DNA from: Terriglobia bacterium
GTDB taxonomy: Bacteria; Acidobacteriota; Terriglobia; Bryobacterales; Bryobacteraceae
Assembly: GCA_025358575.1 (NCBI GenBank)
Contig: JANYJA010000086.1
Coordinates: forward strand, 1-35,274
Direction: 5' to 3'
Length of the DNA stretch: 35,274 nucleotides
A model generated the notes under the pieces. The model saw only the letters and a program-made list of their open reading frames with translations. It was not told where the DNA came from and did no database searches. Positions 1-9,340 of the stretch are shown piece after piece; position 1 is the first letter of the stretch; the number at the start of each line of letters is the position of its first letter. Both the position numbers and the translations under genes were made by a program.

Positions 1-89
1 GCCAGATGCGGCTCATCCCTGGCGCGCACGTTCGCCTTCTACCCAGTAACGCGCCGTCCCCGGCAGACACCGCGGGATCCGCGAGTTAG
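1..89 (+). CDS. RND efflux periplasmic adaptor, C-terminal end (partial)
   Basis: Only the last 28 or so codons of a gene that begins before the window are present, ending at the TAG at 87-89. The reading frame gives a tail with the short motif MRLIPGAHVRLLP, which resembles the end of membrane-fusion (adaptor) subunits of RND pumps, where a phrase like 'LRLVPGAKV' closes the last beta-barrel segment. It ends 9 bp before the RND permease, which is the usual adaptor-then-pump order. The product would link the inner-membrane pump to an outer-membrane channel. The identification rests on a very short peptide plus position, so it is probable rather than certain. Confidence 0.55.
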   Translation, partial: QMRLIPGAHVRLLPSNAPSPADTAGSAS

Positions 90-98
90 GAACACCTG

Positions 99-3000
99 AT
101 GAAATTAACCGATTTCTTCATCCGCCGCGCCGTCACCACCACCCTTTTGATGGTCGCCATTCTGGCCTTCGGAATTCTCAGCTACACCACGCTTCCGGTC
201 AGTGATCTCCCCGCCGTCGAGTATCCAACCATCCAGGTGCAAGCTGGACTCCCCGGCGCTAATCCCGACGTGATGGCTTCCTCTGTCGCCACCCCTCTCG
301 AGAAAGAATTCTCGAACATTGCCGGCGTCGCGACCATGTCTTCCTCCAGCTCGCTCGGATCCACCAACATCACCTTGCAGTTCGACTTGAGCCGCGGCAT
401 CGACGCGGCCGCGCAGGACGTGCAAGCCGCCATCTCGCGTGCTGGCGGCTCATTGCCCACCGGTATGCCCGCGCCGCCTTCGTATCAAAAGGTCAATCCC
501 GCTTCGCGGCCAGTGATTTACATTGGCATCCACTCCGCAACCATGACGCTTTCCGATCTGGATGAATACGCCGAGACCCTCATTGCCAGGCGCATTTCCA
601 TGGTTAGCGGCGTCGCCAACGTGCGAGTTTTCGGAGCCAAGAAATATGCGGTGCGTATTCAAGCCGATCCCGATAAGCTCGCGGCCCGTCAGGTTGGGCT
701 CGAAGAAGTGCGCGATGCGCTAAGTCATGGCAACGTGAATTTACCCGCCGGATCTTTGTATGGCTTCAGTAAAGCTTACACCGTTCAATCTAATAGTCAG
801 TTAAGCGCCGCATCGCAATTCGCCCCGCTGATCGTGACCTACCGAAACGGCAACCCCGTTCGCCTCGGCGAGCTGGGACGAGTGCTGGACAGTGTCACCG
901 TCGATAAATCCGAGTTCTTTGTGAAGAAGAATCGCGGCATGATACTGGCGGTGCAGAAACAGCCCGGCACCAATACGGTTGAGGTTGTGGAGGGAATTAA
1001 ACAACTCCTTCCATCGCTCAAGAAAAACATGCCGGCGGGCATCTCTCTAGATGTGATATTCGACGCTTCGCAGAACATTCGTCAATCCATCTCCGACGTA
1101 AAAATAACACTGGCCCTGACCATCACGCTGGTGATTCTGGTCATCTTTGTTTTCCTTAGAAATTTCTCCGCCACCCTAATTCCAAGCCTTGCCGTGCCGC
1201 TGTCGCTCCTCGGCACATTCGGTGTGATGAAGCTGCTCGGGTTCACCATCGATACGCTCTCCATGATGGCCATGACGCTTTCCGTCGGCTTCGTGGTCGA
1301 TGACGCCATCGTGATGCTCGAAAATATTGTCCGGCACATGGAAATGGGCAAGACGCGCATGCAAGCCTCGCTTGAAGGCGCGCGCGAAGTTGGCTTCACC
1401 ATCATCTCAATGACCATCTCACTGGTGGCCGTCTTCATTCCGGTTCTGTTCCTTGAAGGAATCATCGGCCGCCTGCTGCGCGAATTTTCGATCACCATTG
1501 CAGTCGCCGTGCTGATCTCGGGCGTGATCTCGCTCACCCTGACCCCGATGCTCTGCAGCCGTTTCTTGCGGCACGAAGAAAACCACGGACGTTTCTACCG
1601 CGCTACCGACTCTTTTTTCGACTGGCTGAATAACAGCTACCGCCGCTCGCTGGAATTTGTCGTGCACCATCGCCTGCCAGTGTTGCTGGGGAGTGTCGCG
1701 CTCACCATCGTCACCGGCTATATGTTCGTTGTGATGCCCAAAAGTTTCCTGCCCACAGTGGATACCGGTGTAATGTTCGGCGGCACCGAAGCTTCGGAAG
1801 ATACATCGTACGACGAGATGGTCAAGCTGCAACGGCAAGCCGCGGCAGTGGTGTCATCCAATCCATGGGTCAGTTCGTTCGTCACTGGCACCGGCGGTTT
1901 CGGCGGCCAAAACGAGGGATTCTTCTTCTTGCATCTTAAAGAAGATCGAAAGCGGCCCAAGGCCAACGAAATCATGGGCCAACTGCAGAACGGCTTTGCT
2001 AAGATTCCGGGCCTCTCGGTGTTCCTGCAAATTCCGCCACTGCTCACGCTCGGGCAAAGCGAGGGGCGAAGCCAGTTTTCGGTTGCCTTGCAAGACGCCG
2101 AGACCAATACTCTTTATAAATGGGCTCCTCGTCTCGAGGAGAAGTTGCGATCGCTGCCCGACCTCACCGATGTCTTCAGCGATCTCCGTCTGAGCAGTCC
2201 ACGTTTGAACGTGAACATCGACCGCGATCGCGCGCTTGCGCTCGGCATCACTCCCGACGCCATCGCCAACACGCTCTACACCGCTTACGGCGACCGCCTC
2301 GTTTCGAAAATTACCGCTGCGTCTAACGAGTACGACGTCATTCTGGAAGTGATGCCCGAATACCAGCGCGACCCCGCGGCACTTTCAAAGCTCTTCATTC
2401 GATCTACGAACTCGAAGCTGGTCCCGCTCTCGGCCATCACCAAGGTATCGGAGGGCGTGGCCCCATTGAGCGTAAATCACATTGGCCAGTTGCCCGCCGT
2501 GAATTTCCAGTTCAATCTGAAACCCGGAGTCGCGCTAAGCGAGGCAACCAAGCAAATCGACGAAGCCGCCCACCAGATCGGCCTGCCCGACACCATGAGC
2601 TTCTCTTTCCAGGGCAGCGCGCAGGCATTCCAAGACTCGCTGCGCGGTCTCGCGATCCTGCTCGTTATCGCCGTTCTAGTAATTTATCTCGTGCTCGGCG
2701 TTCTATACGAGAGCTTCATCCATCCCATCACAATCCTGTCCGGCCTTCCGTCGGCCGGGTTGGGCGCTCTCATCACACTCCTTCTGTTCAAAGACAGTCT
2801 CAACCTCTATAGCTTTGTCGGAATCATCCTGCTCATCGGGATCGTCAAAAAGAACGCGATTATGATGATCGATTTCGCGATCGCCGCCCAGCGCAATGAA
2901 GGCAAGACCGCCGAAGAAGCCATTTTCGAAGGGTGTCTGCAGCGCTTCCGACCTATCATGATGACTACCATGGCCGCTCTTCTGGGCACACTCCCTATCG

Positions 3001-3200
3001 CCATAGGTGCCGGTGCCGGCGGTGAAGCCCGCCGCCCATTAGGCCTCGCAGTCGTCGGCGGCTTGGTCGTTTCGCAAGTGTTGACGCTCTATATTACGCC
3101 CGTCATATACGTCTATCTCGACCGTTTCCAAAGCGGCAAGAAGGCTCGCGCGCTCAGCCCGGCCGCAGCCCATTCCGAGCCTGCGGAGGCGCGCGCGTGA
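99..3200 (+). CDS. RND multidrug efflux permease (HAE-1 family, MdtB/MuxB-like)
   Basis: This 1033-residue protein has the normal length of an AcrB-type inner-membrane proton/drug antiporter. It opens with a cytoplasmic start and transmembrane helix 1, followed by the family signature around DLPAVEYPTIQV. The proton-relay acidic pair is visible as VVDDAIVMLEN (D401, D402) in TM4, and the partner lysines are in TM10 as IVKKNA (K917/K918). Two large periplasmic loops separate the two six-helix halves. The N-terminal wording resembles MdtB/MdtC/MuxB pumps more than AcrB itself. The ATG at 99 has an AGGA about 7 bp upstream and follows the adaptor tail. The stop overlaps the next gene's GTG by 4 bp. 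The exported substrate cannot be told from sequence. Confidence 0.95.
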   Translation: MKLTDFFIRRAVTTTLLMVAILAFGILSYTTLPVSDLPAVEYPTIQVQAGLPGANPDVMASSVATPLEKEFSNIAGVATMSSSSSLGSTNITLQFDLSRGIDAAAQDVQAAISRAGGSLPTGMPAPPSYQKVNPASRPVIYIGIHSATMTLSDLDEYAETLIARRISMVSGVANVRVFGAKKYAVRIQADPDKLAARQVGLEEVRDALSHGNVNLPAGSLYGFSKAYTVQSNSQLSAASQFAPLIVTYRNGNPVRLGELGRVLDSVTVDKSEFFVKKNRGMILAVQKQPGTNTVEVVEGIKQLLPSLKKNMPAGISLDVIFDASQNIRQSISDVKITLALTITLVILVIFVFLRNFSATLIPSLAVPLSLLGTFGVMKLLGFTIDTLSMMAMTLSVGFVVDDAIVMLENIVRHMEMGKTRMQASLEGAREVGFTIISMTISLVAVFIPVLFLEGIIGRLLREFSITIAVAVLISGVISLTLTPMLCSRFLRHEENHGRFYRATDSFFDWLNNSYRRSLEFVVHHRLPVLLGSVALTIVTGYMFVVMPKSFLPTVDTGVMFGGTEASEDTSYDEMVKLQRQAAAVVSSNPWVSSFVTGTGGFGGQNEGFFFLHLKEDRKRPKANEIMGQLQNGFAKIPGLSVFLQIPPLLTLGQSEGRSQFSVALQDAETNTLYKWAPRLEEKLRSLPDLTDVFSDLRLSSPRLNVNIDRDRALALGITPDAIANTLYTAYGDRLVSKITAASNEYDVILEVMPEYQRDPAALSKLFIRSTNSKLVPLSAITKVSEGVAPLSVNHIGQLPAVNFQFNLKPGVALSEATKQIDEAAHQIGLPDTMSFSFQGSAQAFQDSLRGLAILLVIAVLVIYLVLGVLYESFIHPITILSGLPSAGLGALITLLLFKDSLNLYSFVGIILLIGIVKKNAIMMIDFAIAAQRNEGKTAEEAIFEGCLQRFRPIMMTTMAALLGTLPIAIGAGAGGEARRPLGLAVVGGLVVSQVLTLYITPVIYVYLDRFQSGKKARALSPAAAHSEPAEARA

Positions 3201-4942
3201 GATTCCACTGGGTCACCTTCAGCCTTACTGTATTGGCCGCGCACACGATTAATGCGCAGTCCCTGCCCGAACGCCTTGCAGCACAAAACGCGCTCTTCGA
3301 AGAGAAATTTCAGTCCGATCTCAAGGCCCAGCCCGACTTCGCCACATCCATCGGCGACTATCGTTATAACGATCAACTTCCAGACGTTTCCCTCGCCGCC
3401 ATCGCCCGTCGGCACTCAGCCGGCCAAGCCTTCCTCGACCGCCTCAAGGCCATCCCCACCACCGGCTTTCCCGAGCAGGATGCGCTCTCTCACGACCTGC
3501 TCATTCGCACGCTTCAACAAGAGTTAGACGATTACAGTTTCAAAGAGTACGAGATGCCAGTCTCACAGATGCAAGGTCCCCACGTGCGGCTTGCCGACCT
3601 CCCGCTCGCCGTCCCGTTTGACACGGTGAAGCAATACGAAGACTACGTTGCCCGCTTGCACCAAATACCCCGCGTCTTCCTGCAAACCACTGAAGTTTTG
3701 CGCGCCGGCTTGAAAGACAACCTTATGCCGGTTCGCTTCCTCCTCGAAAAAATTCCGGTGCAGTGCCAAGGCATTGTTGCCGCCAACCCCTTCCTCATCC
3801 CCACCAGAAAATTCCCCGAAGGCATTTCGAGCCAGAACCAGCAGCGTCTTACCAAGCAGATCGCCGACACAGTCAACAACGAAGTGCTGCCCGCCTATCA
3901 GACCTTTGCCGCCTTCATCAAGTCCGAATACGCCCCGCACGGGCGCACCGCGCTATCGGTCACCTCGCTGCCCGACGGCGAAAACCGCTACCGCAACAAC
4001 ATCCGCAGCCGCACCACCGTCAGCGACCTCACTTCCGATCAGATCCATCAACTCGGCCTTCGCGAGATCGACCGTATCCAGGCCGACATGCTCACCATCG
4101 CCCGCAAACAAGGCTTTCCAGACCTGCCTTCATTTCGCGCATCTCTCAAAACTAACCCGGAGTACAAGCCTGTCTCAGCTGAACAGATACTGGACGACTT
4201 TCGCAAATACATCGAGCAGATGCAGCCCAAGCTGCCGGACCTGTTCACGTTCATCCCTGGCTCGCCTGTCACCGTAGAGGCCATCCCAGCGTTTCAGGCC
4301 GCGATGGCTACTCATTATCAGACCGGCACGCCGGATGGCAAACGGCCGGGGCGTGTCGTCGTCTCTACTTCGAAGTTTGAGCAGCGCTCACTCATAAATG
4401 ACGAAGCCATTGCCTATCACGAGGGCATTCCCGGGCACCATATGCAGTTGTCCGTTGCGCAGCAGCTTGCGCAGCTCCCCAATTTCCGGCGGCACAATTT
4501 CAACTCGGGCTATATCGAGGGCTGGGCGCTCTATGCCGAGCAGCTTGGCAAAGAAGTGGGCTTCTACCGTGACCCAGTAAGCGATTATGGCCGCCTGACG
4601 AGCGAACTCTTCCGCGCCGTGCGCCTTGTCGTCGATACCGGCATCCACTCCAAAGGTTGGACACGCGATCACGTCGTCGAGTTTTTCCGCCAAACTGACG
4701 CCGCAGACGAGCCCACGATCCAAGCCGAAACCGACCGCTACATCGCGTGGCCCGCGCAGGCGCTTTCCTACAAACTCGGGCAACTCAAATTCCGCGAACT
4801 CCGCGAACGAGCTCAGAAAGCGCTGGGCTCAAAGTTCGACATCCGCACCTTCCACGATGAGATGCTCAACGGCGGCGTGCTGCCACTCGACCTTCTCGAC
4901 GCGCGCACCAACCTTTGGATCAGCGCGCAACTGGGGCGATAA
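3197..4942 (+). CDS. DUF885 family secreted protein (predicted metallopeptidase-like)
   Basis: This 581-residue protein starts with a GTG that overlaps the stop of the RND pump gene (GTGA). Residues 1 to about 20 look like a signal peptide with a cut near INAQS, so it is probably periplasmic. The DUF885 hallmark is clear: YHEGIPGHHMQ around H408-E409 and H414-H415, followed by EGWALYAEQLG. The HE...GHH arrangement is thought to bind a metal, as in zinc peptidases, and members are predicted peptidases or hydrolases. The length is typical. Coupling to an efflux pump is probably operon packing rather than shared function, although a role in the envelope would suit both. It ends tail-to-tail with the lacI-type gene with no gap. 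Confidence 0.9.
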   Translation: MRFHWVTFSLTVLAAHTINAQSLPERLAAQNALFEEKFQSDLKAQPDFATSIGDYRYNDQLPDVSLAAIARRHSAGQAFLDRLKAIPTTGFPEQDALSHDLLIRTLQQELDDYSFKEYEMPVSQMQGPHVRLADLPLAVPFDTVKQYEDYVARLHQIPRVFLQTTEVLRAGLKDNLMPVRFLLEKIPVQCQGIVAANPFLIPTRKFPEGISSQNQQRLTKQIADTVNNEVLPAYQTFAAFIKSEYAPHGRTALSVTSLPDGENRYRNNIRSRTTVSDLTSDQIHQLGLREIDRIQADMLTIARKQGFPDLPSFRASLKTNPEYKPVSAEQILDDFRKYIEQMQPKLPDLFTFIPGSPVTVEAIPAFQAAMATHYQTGTPDGKRPGRVVVSTSKFEQRSLINDEAIAYHEGIPGHHMQLSVAQQLAQLPNFRRHNFNSGYIEGWALYAEQLGKEVGFYRDPVSDYGRLTSELFRAVRLVVDTGIHSKGWTRDHVVEFFRQTDAADEPTIQAETDRYIAWPAQALSYKLGQLKFRELRERAQKALGSKFDIRTFHDEMLNGGVLPLDLLDARTNLWISAQLGR

Positions 4943-5935
4943 TTAAACCGGTGCCGACCCCGTTGAATCCCGCACCAGCAGTTCCGGCTCGATCAACGTG
5001 TCCTTCGAAGAATTCGCATCCGGCACGTTGCCCCCAATCACCCCGTCTAGGATTTGCTTGCCGATAAAGTCGCGCGGGATGTGCGCCGTGGTCAGCGCCG
5101 GATACGCCATCTCCGACAGCATAATGTTGTCAAATCCGCTTACCGAAACATCTTGTGGCACCCGCAGTCCCATGTCGCGCAACTGCCGCAGCACTCCCAG
5201 CGCGATGAAGTCGTTGACGCACACAATCGCCGTCGGCCGAAAGCCTTCGAACAAATCGCGAACGGCTTGGCGCCCCCCCGCGAAGCTGTCGTCGCTGGTC
5301 GCCACCCTGAATTCCACGCCGCCCTGGTAGCTCTCCATCACTTCCACGAACACTCGCTGGCGGTCATTTAATGGGCCCAGCGAGGGGTGGTGCCCAATAA
5401 ACGCCACCCGTCGGTGCCCCAGGCTGTGAAGGTATTCGACAATGCGCTGCATCCCGCGCTTATAGTTTGTGCGGATGGTGGTGATCCCCGCGCGCGGAGG
5501 TGAGACGTCGTACACCACTGTCCGGATCTTCCGCTCGAGAAGTTCATCCAGCAGCCCTTCTTCCATTTCGGAGACAATCATCGCCATCCCCGAAGGCCGA
5601 CGCCCCAGCATCATTCGCACGCTTGACTGCAAACGCTCTCGGTCGTAACAAGTATTCGCGATCAGCACCTCGTAGCCCTGATTGTGCGCCGCAATTTCCA
5701 AGTGATGAAAAATGTCCAAAAAGAAAGGATTTTCCAGATTGGAAACCACCAGACCGATCATCCGGATCGACCCTGCGAGCGCGCGCGCATGAAGATTCGG
5801 CGAGTACTTCAGCTCTTCGATCACTTTTAGCACTCTAATGCGCGTGCTCTTGCGCACCACGCCCTGGTTGTTGACCACGCGGGAAACCGTGGCCGTGGAG
5901 ACGCCAGCCTGCTGTGCGACATCTTCAAGATTCAT
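4943..5935 (-). CDS. LacI/GalR family transcriptional regulator
   Basis: This 330-residue protein has the full LacI family layout. An N-terminal helix-turn-helix (residues about 3-22, VAQQAGVSTATVSRVVNN) is followed by a hinge region with the YSPNLHARAL stretch. The periplasmic-binding-protein-like sugar domain begins at IGLVVSNLENPFF. It is divergent from a secreted aldose 1-epimerase 66-72 bp away, so sugar-responsive control of that gene is the simple guess. The ligand is unknown. A palindrome at 5965-5978 between the two genes has the half-site spacing of LacI/GalR operators. No clear Shine-Dalgarno is seen before the ATG at 5935. Confidence 0.93.
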   Translation of the reverse strand: MNLEDVAQQAGVSTATVSRVVNNQGVVRKSTRIRVLKVIEELKYSPNLHARALAGSIRMIGLVVSNLENPFFLDIFHHLEIAAHNQGYEVLIANTCYDRERLQSSVRMMLGRRPSGMAMIVSEMEEGLLDELLERKIRTVVYDVSPPRAGITTIRTNYKRGMQRIVEYLHSLGHRRVAFIGHHPSLGPLNDRQRVFVEVMESYQGGVEFRVATSDDSFAGGRQAVRDLFEGFRPTAIVCVNDFIALGVLRQLRDMGLRVPQDVSVSGFDNIMLSEMAYPALTTAHIPRDFIGKQILDGVIGGNVPDANSSKDTLIEPELLVRDSTGSAPV

Positions 5936-5964
5936 TTAGTTCATTCTAGCCCGCTCCATGATAA

Positions 5965-5978
5965 TGTAATCCCTTACG
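5965..5978. promoter_or_regulatory. Candidate LacI-family operator
   Basis: The 14-bp site TGTAATCCCTTACG contains the inverted repeat GTAA-N4-TTAC. Many LacI/GalR operators have the form TGTAA-N4-TTACA, so half-site sequence and spacing match. The usual central CG is missing and the right half ends in G instead of A. It lies between the lacI-type gene and galM, where autoregulation plus control of galM would be expected. A short palindrome can arise by chance. Confidence 0.35.
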
Positions 5979-6007
5979 GCGCTGCTTCGTCAATCCGTTT
6001 ATTGATC

Positions 6008-7147
6008 ATGATTCTGCATACTAAATCTCTCGCCGCCTTTGCCATCGCGGCCTTCTCTATGGCTCACTCGAACCCCGCCGCGGCTGTTGTCCGCATCCAG
6101 AAGACGCCTTTCGGAACCACCGCGGACGGCAAACTCGTCGACCTCTACGTGATGACCACCTCGCGCGGCGTCGAAGCGGCCATCACCAACTACGGGGGGA
6201 CTGTGGTTCGCCTCAAAGTGCCGGATCGCAGCGGGAAAATCGCCGACGTGGCACTCGGCTTCGATGATTTAAAAGGGTACTTGCAGACCGAACCCTATTT
6301 TGGTGCGCTCATCGGACGCTACGCTAATCGCATTGCGAAGGGCCACTTCAAGCTCGACGGCAAAGATTATCAGGTGCCCGTTAACGACGGCGCGAACGCC
6401 CTGCATGGCGGCTTGAAAGGTTTCGACAAAGTCATTTGGAGCGCCAAGACTTCCAGCGGCCCGAAGGGCGGCGCGCTGGAGCTAATCTACCTCAGTAAAA
6501 ATGGTGAAGAGGGATATCCCGGCAACTTGACCGCGAAGGTTGTCTATACCCTTACAGACTCCGGCGAGATGCGCATCGACTACACCGCCACCACTGACAA
6601 GGACACTGTCATTAATTTGACGAATCACAGCTACTTCAACTTGGCCGGTGCCGGCAGCGGCGACATTCTGAAGCACCAGGTGAGGCTTTACGCTTCCCGC
6701 TACACGCCCGTGGACTCAGGGCTTATTCCCACCGGGGAACTGCGTTCCGTAAAAGGTACGCCGTTCGATTTCCTGCAAGCGCATGAGGTGGGGGAACGGA
6801 TCGGCGCCAATGACGAACAACTCAAGCTCGGCAAAGGTTACGACCACAACTGGGTGCTCAATTCCGATTCTGGCACCCTCGCCAAAGCCGCCGAAATCTA
6901 TGAGCCCACGTCGGGAAGAGTGCTGGAAGTCTGGACCACACAGCCCGGAATTCAATTCTACACAGGCAACTTTCTTGATGGCACGCTCGTCGGAAAAGGC
7001 GGACACAAGTATGCTTTCCGCAACGGTTTGGCGCTAGAGACACAGCATTTCCCGGATTCGCCGAATCAACCGACTTTTCCGGGGGTCGTGCTTAAGCCCA
7101 ACCAAACTTACCATCAAGTTACGGTCTGGAAGTTTTCGACGCGGTAG
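6008..7147 (+). CDS. galM: Aldose 1-epimerase (galactose mutarotase), secreted
   Basis: This 379-residue enzyme would interconvert the alpha and beta anomers of galactose, glucose or related aldoses. The catalytic residues of the family are visible: H133 in ALHGGLKGF, H207 in NLTNHSYFNLAG, and the general base E344 in ALETQHFPDSP. Residues 1 to about 26 form a signal peptide ending near PAAAVV, so this is a periplasmic or exported form, as is common in plant-polymer degraders. I prefer the ATG at 6008; a TTG two codons earlier (6002) is in frame. Neither has a good Shine-Dalgarno. Its divergent neighbour is a LacI-type regulator, and galT lies elsewhere in the window (32284). Confidence 0.93.
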   Translation: MILHTKSLAAFAIAAFSMAHSNPAAAVVRIQKTPFGTTADGKLVDLYVMTTSRGVEAAITNYGGTVVRLKVPDRSGKIADVALGFDDLKGYLQTEPYFGALIGRYANRIAKGHFKLDGKDYQVPVNDGANALHGGLKGFDKVIWSAKTSSGPKGGALELIYLSKNGEEGYPGNLTAKVVYTLTDSGEMRIDYTATTDKDTVINLTNHSYFNLAGAGSGDILKHQVRLYASRYTPVDSGLIPTGELRSVKGTPFDFLQAHEVGERIGANDEQLKLGKGYDHNWVLNSDSGTLAKAAEIYEPTSGRVLEVWTTQPGIQFYTGNFLDGTLVGKGGHKYAFRNGLALETQHFPDSPNQPTFPGVVLKPNQTYHQVTVWKFSTR

Positions 7148-7192
7148 CCGGGGGGCGCGTAATTATTACTAACTTGCTGAGAACCGTGGTGC

Positions 7193-8350
7193 TCATGCGG
7201 CTCCACGCAGAATCTTGTCCAGAATATCCGGTATTTCAAATACCGCGCGATTTTCGAGCGCGCTAGCCCGCTCTTTGAATGCGCGGTAAGTTTCCGGCTC
7301 GAGAAGTGCCTTTACAGCTTCATCGATTTTCTTGAAATTGGGCAGCACCAATCCGACGCGTTGTTCTTGAATCCAATCGGTGTTGTAGCGTTCCTGCGGA
7401 AGCGTCCAGGCGTTGCGCTCGACGATCACCGGCAACCGCATTGCGAGCGCTTCGCTGATACTACCCGGACCAGGCTTGCCGATGAAGAAATCGGAGATGC
7501 GCATCAAGGCTGGCACCTCTTTCGTGAAGCCTTCCAGGTGCATCGGCGTTTTGCTTTCCTTGGCAACCCCACTCAATTTCTTAAGAAGCGCGTGATTGTG
7601 CCCGCACACCAGAATCAGTTGCACCGGAAGGCTTGACGCGCTAAGACGTTCGGCAATCGTCGTCATCGCGCTCGAACCTTGTCCCCCGAAAAGCACCAAC
7701 CCGGTGCGAAGATCCGGCTGCAATCCGAGTCGCCGCCGCTCGGCGCGGCGTTCCTCGTCGCTAATCTGATGCAAGGGGGCGTCGTAGTATCGCGGATTCA
7801 GAATCATCCCCGAGGTGCGCCATATATGTTCTTCTGGATGACCGACAGCGGCTGCCTGCTTCGCTGCGCGCTGCGTGCCGCAGATCACATGCTGACTTTG
7901 ACGTTCCATCCAGAAGTGTGGAGGATAGTCGGCAAAATCGGTAAGAATCGTAACGAGCGGAGTGCCGGGTACGGCCTCGTCCAGACTTTGACGCAGCGCA
8001 CGATTGAAATTCGGAATTACACTGACTACCAGATCGGGCCGGCTCCGCAGCCAGAATTCACGCAGAATTTTGACCTGCGCCGGATGGTAAACCCGAATAA
8101 TTCCGTGCATTGCCCACGTCAGTTGCGGCGTGCCCAAGGTCCAGCCTTTCGCCAGTAGCTTGTTATACAGATCTTCCATGCGAATTTTGGTCATTTTGCG
8201 GAAGATATCCAGCGGATCTAGAAGCTCCTGCAAGTTGACCAGCCGCACGTCCCAGGGCCGCTGCTGTTGCTCGATCACTTGCTTCAAGGCGTTTGCGGCG
8301 CTGCGGTGACCGCCCCCCGCATCGAAGAACATCAGGTCGAGCTTTTTCAT
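7193..8350 (-). CDS. MGDG synthase-like glycosyltransferase (GT28 superfamily)
   Basis: This 385-residue protein has the two-domain layout of monogalactosyldiacylglycerol synthases and processive diacylglycerol glucosyltransferases. The N-terminal acceptor domain starts with FFDAGGGHRSAAN (GGGH at 12-15). The C-terminal UDP-sugar domain has the GKPGPGSISEALAMRLPVIV nucleotide-sugar loop. It probably transfers a sugar from a UDP donor onto a membrane lipid at the inner-membrane face. The ATG at 8350 has a GAGGGAA Shine-Dalgarno just upstream; the frame opens 18 codons earlier at a TTG that lacks one. It is divergent from a PHP and PAP2 pair. Whether the acceptor is diacylglycerol or another lipid cannot be told. 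Confidence 0.85.
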   Translation of the reverse strand: MKKLDLMFFDAGGGHRSAANALKQVIEQQQRPWDVRLVNLQELLDPLDIFRKMTKIRMEDLYNKLLAKGWTLGTPQLTWAMHGIIRVYHPAQVKILREFWLRSRPDLVVSVIPNFNRALRQSLDEAVPGTPLVTILTDFADYPPHFWMERQSQHVICGTQRAAKQAAAVGHPEEHIWRTSGMILNPRYYDAPLHQISDEERRAERRRLGLQPDLRTGLVLFGGQGSSAMTTIAERLSASSLPVQLILVCGHNHALLKKLSGVAKESKTPMHLEGFTKEVPALMRISDFFIGKPGPGSISEALAMRLPVIVERNAWTLPQERYNTDWIQEQRVGLVLPNFKKIDEAVKALLEPETYRAFKERASALENRAVFEIPDILDKILRGAA

Positions 8351-8458
8351 CTGTTCCCTCGATTTTGTCACGTTGGCGGGTATTTTCCGCGTTAAAAAAA
8401 ACAATTCGATTCACAAATGTTTTTCCTGAATGTCACCGAATCGTAGCAACGCGCGTTC

Positions 8459-8464
8459 TATAAC
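8459..8464 (+). promoter_or_regulatory. Possible -10 box placing transcription start at or next to the PHP start codon
   Basis: TATAAC matches the -10 consensus at five of six positions and ends 6 bp before the ATG at 8471, so transcription would start at about the first base of the gene. There is no good -35 box at the usual distance and no Shine-Dalgarno before the ATG. If real, it would give a leaderless or near-leaderless mRNA. Confidence 0.3.
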
Positions 8465-8470
8465 TTGAGC

Positions 8471-9340
8471 ATGCGCTGCGATATGCACGTACATACCATC
8501 CATTCCGGCATGTGCACGTTGCCGGTATTGCGAGCGGTTTGCCGGGAAAGCTACAGCGACCCGGAAGCGTTATATGTCAGTCTCAAACAGAAGGGCATGG
8601 ACCTGGTCACCGTGACCGACCATGATTCCATCGACGCAGTGGAACCCCTGCGAAACTATCCCGATTTTTTCCTGAGCGAAGAGATAACCTGCCGTATGCC
8701 GAGCGGCACGGAGCTGCACGTCGGAGTGTATGATATCAATGAGCGTCAACACCAGGAAATCCAGCGGCGGCGCGACGATTTTCACGCTCTACTGGCCTAT
8801 TTGAACGAACAAGACTTGTTGTTCAGCGCGAATCACATTTTTTCCAGTCTGACGGGCAAGCGCACGCGGGCCGATTTCGATTGGTTTGCGGACGCCTTTC
8901 CGGCGCTCGAAACGCAGAACGGCTGTATGCTGGCTGCCAGCAATCGGGGCGCTCAGGCGATGGCCAGCAAAATGGACAAGATCGCAATCGGCGGTAGCGA
9001 CGCCCACACGGTGCGGTCCTCGGCAACCTGCTGGACAACTGTGCCTGACGCGCGCACCAAATCCGAATTCATGCAAGGGCTTCGCGCCGGCAGGGCGCGC
9101 GTGGACGGCAGTTCGGGAAATTATTTCAAATTGACCCGTGACGTGTTACAGATCGGTTGCGAGATGATGCAGGCTGATCCACGCACGGCCCCCATCGCCT
9201 TGCTGTCCGGCTTCGCGCCATTGATTACGCTGGGCAACTACTTCATGGAAATCGGGTTCAGGCGCCGATGGGTTGACCGCGTGGTGCGCGAGTGTGAAAC
9301 ACGGCCGGCTCAATCGCTCGCAAGCGAGGTGGCGGCGTGA
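8471..9340 (+). CDS. PHP-domain metal-dependent phosphoesterase
   Basis: This 289-residue protein belongs to the PHP family. The metal-binding motifs occur in order: DMHVHT (H6, H8), TVTDHDS (D50, H51), a Glu pair in LSEEITC (E70/E71), H83, H122 in SANHIF, and GSDAH at 175-179. Such proteins hydrolyse phosphoesters using a trinuclear metal centre; the substrate is unknown. I chose the ATG at 8471; an in-frame TTG two codons earlier is possible. Its stop overlaps the PAP2 gene's GTG by 4 bp, so the two are probably co-translated. The divergent neighbour is a lipid glycosyltransferase, which hints at a membrane-lipid or phosphosugar role. Confidence 0.85.
   Translation: MRCDMHVHTIHSGMCTLPVLRAVCRESYSDPEALYVSLKQKGMDLVTVTDHDSIDAVEPLRNYPDFFLSEEITCRMPSGTELHVGVYDINERQHQEIQRRRDDFHALLAYLNEQDLLFSANHIFSSLTGKRTRADFDWFADAFPALETQNGCMLAASNRGAQAMASKMDKIAIGGSDAHTVRSSATCWTTVPDARTKSEFMQGLRAGRARVDGSSGNYFKLTRDVLQIGCEMMQADPRTAPIALLSGFAPLITLGNYFMEIGFRRRWVDRVVRECETRPAQSLASEVAA

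Noticed and set aside
8394-8401. Run of eight A between the glycosyltransferase and PHP genes
   Set aside because: Too short to be a functional element by itself; no hairpin precedes it on either strand.
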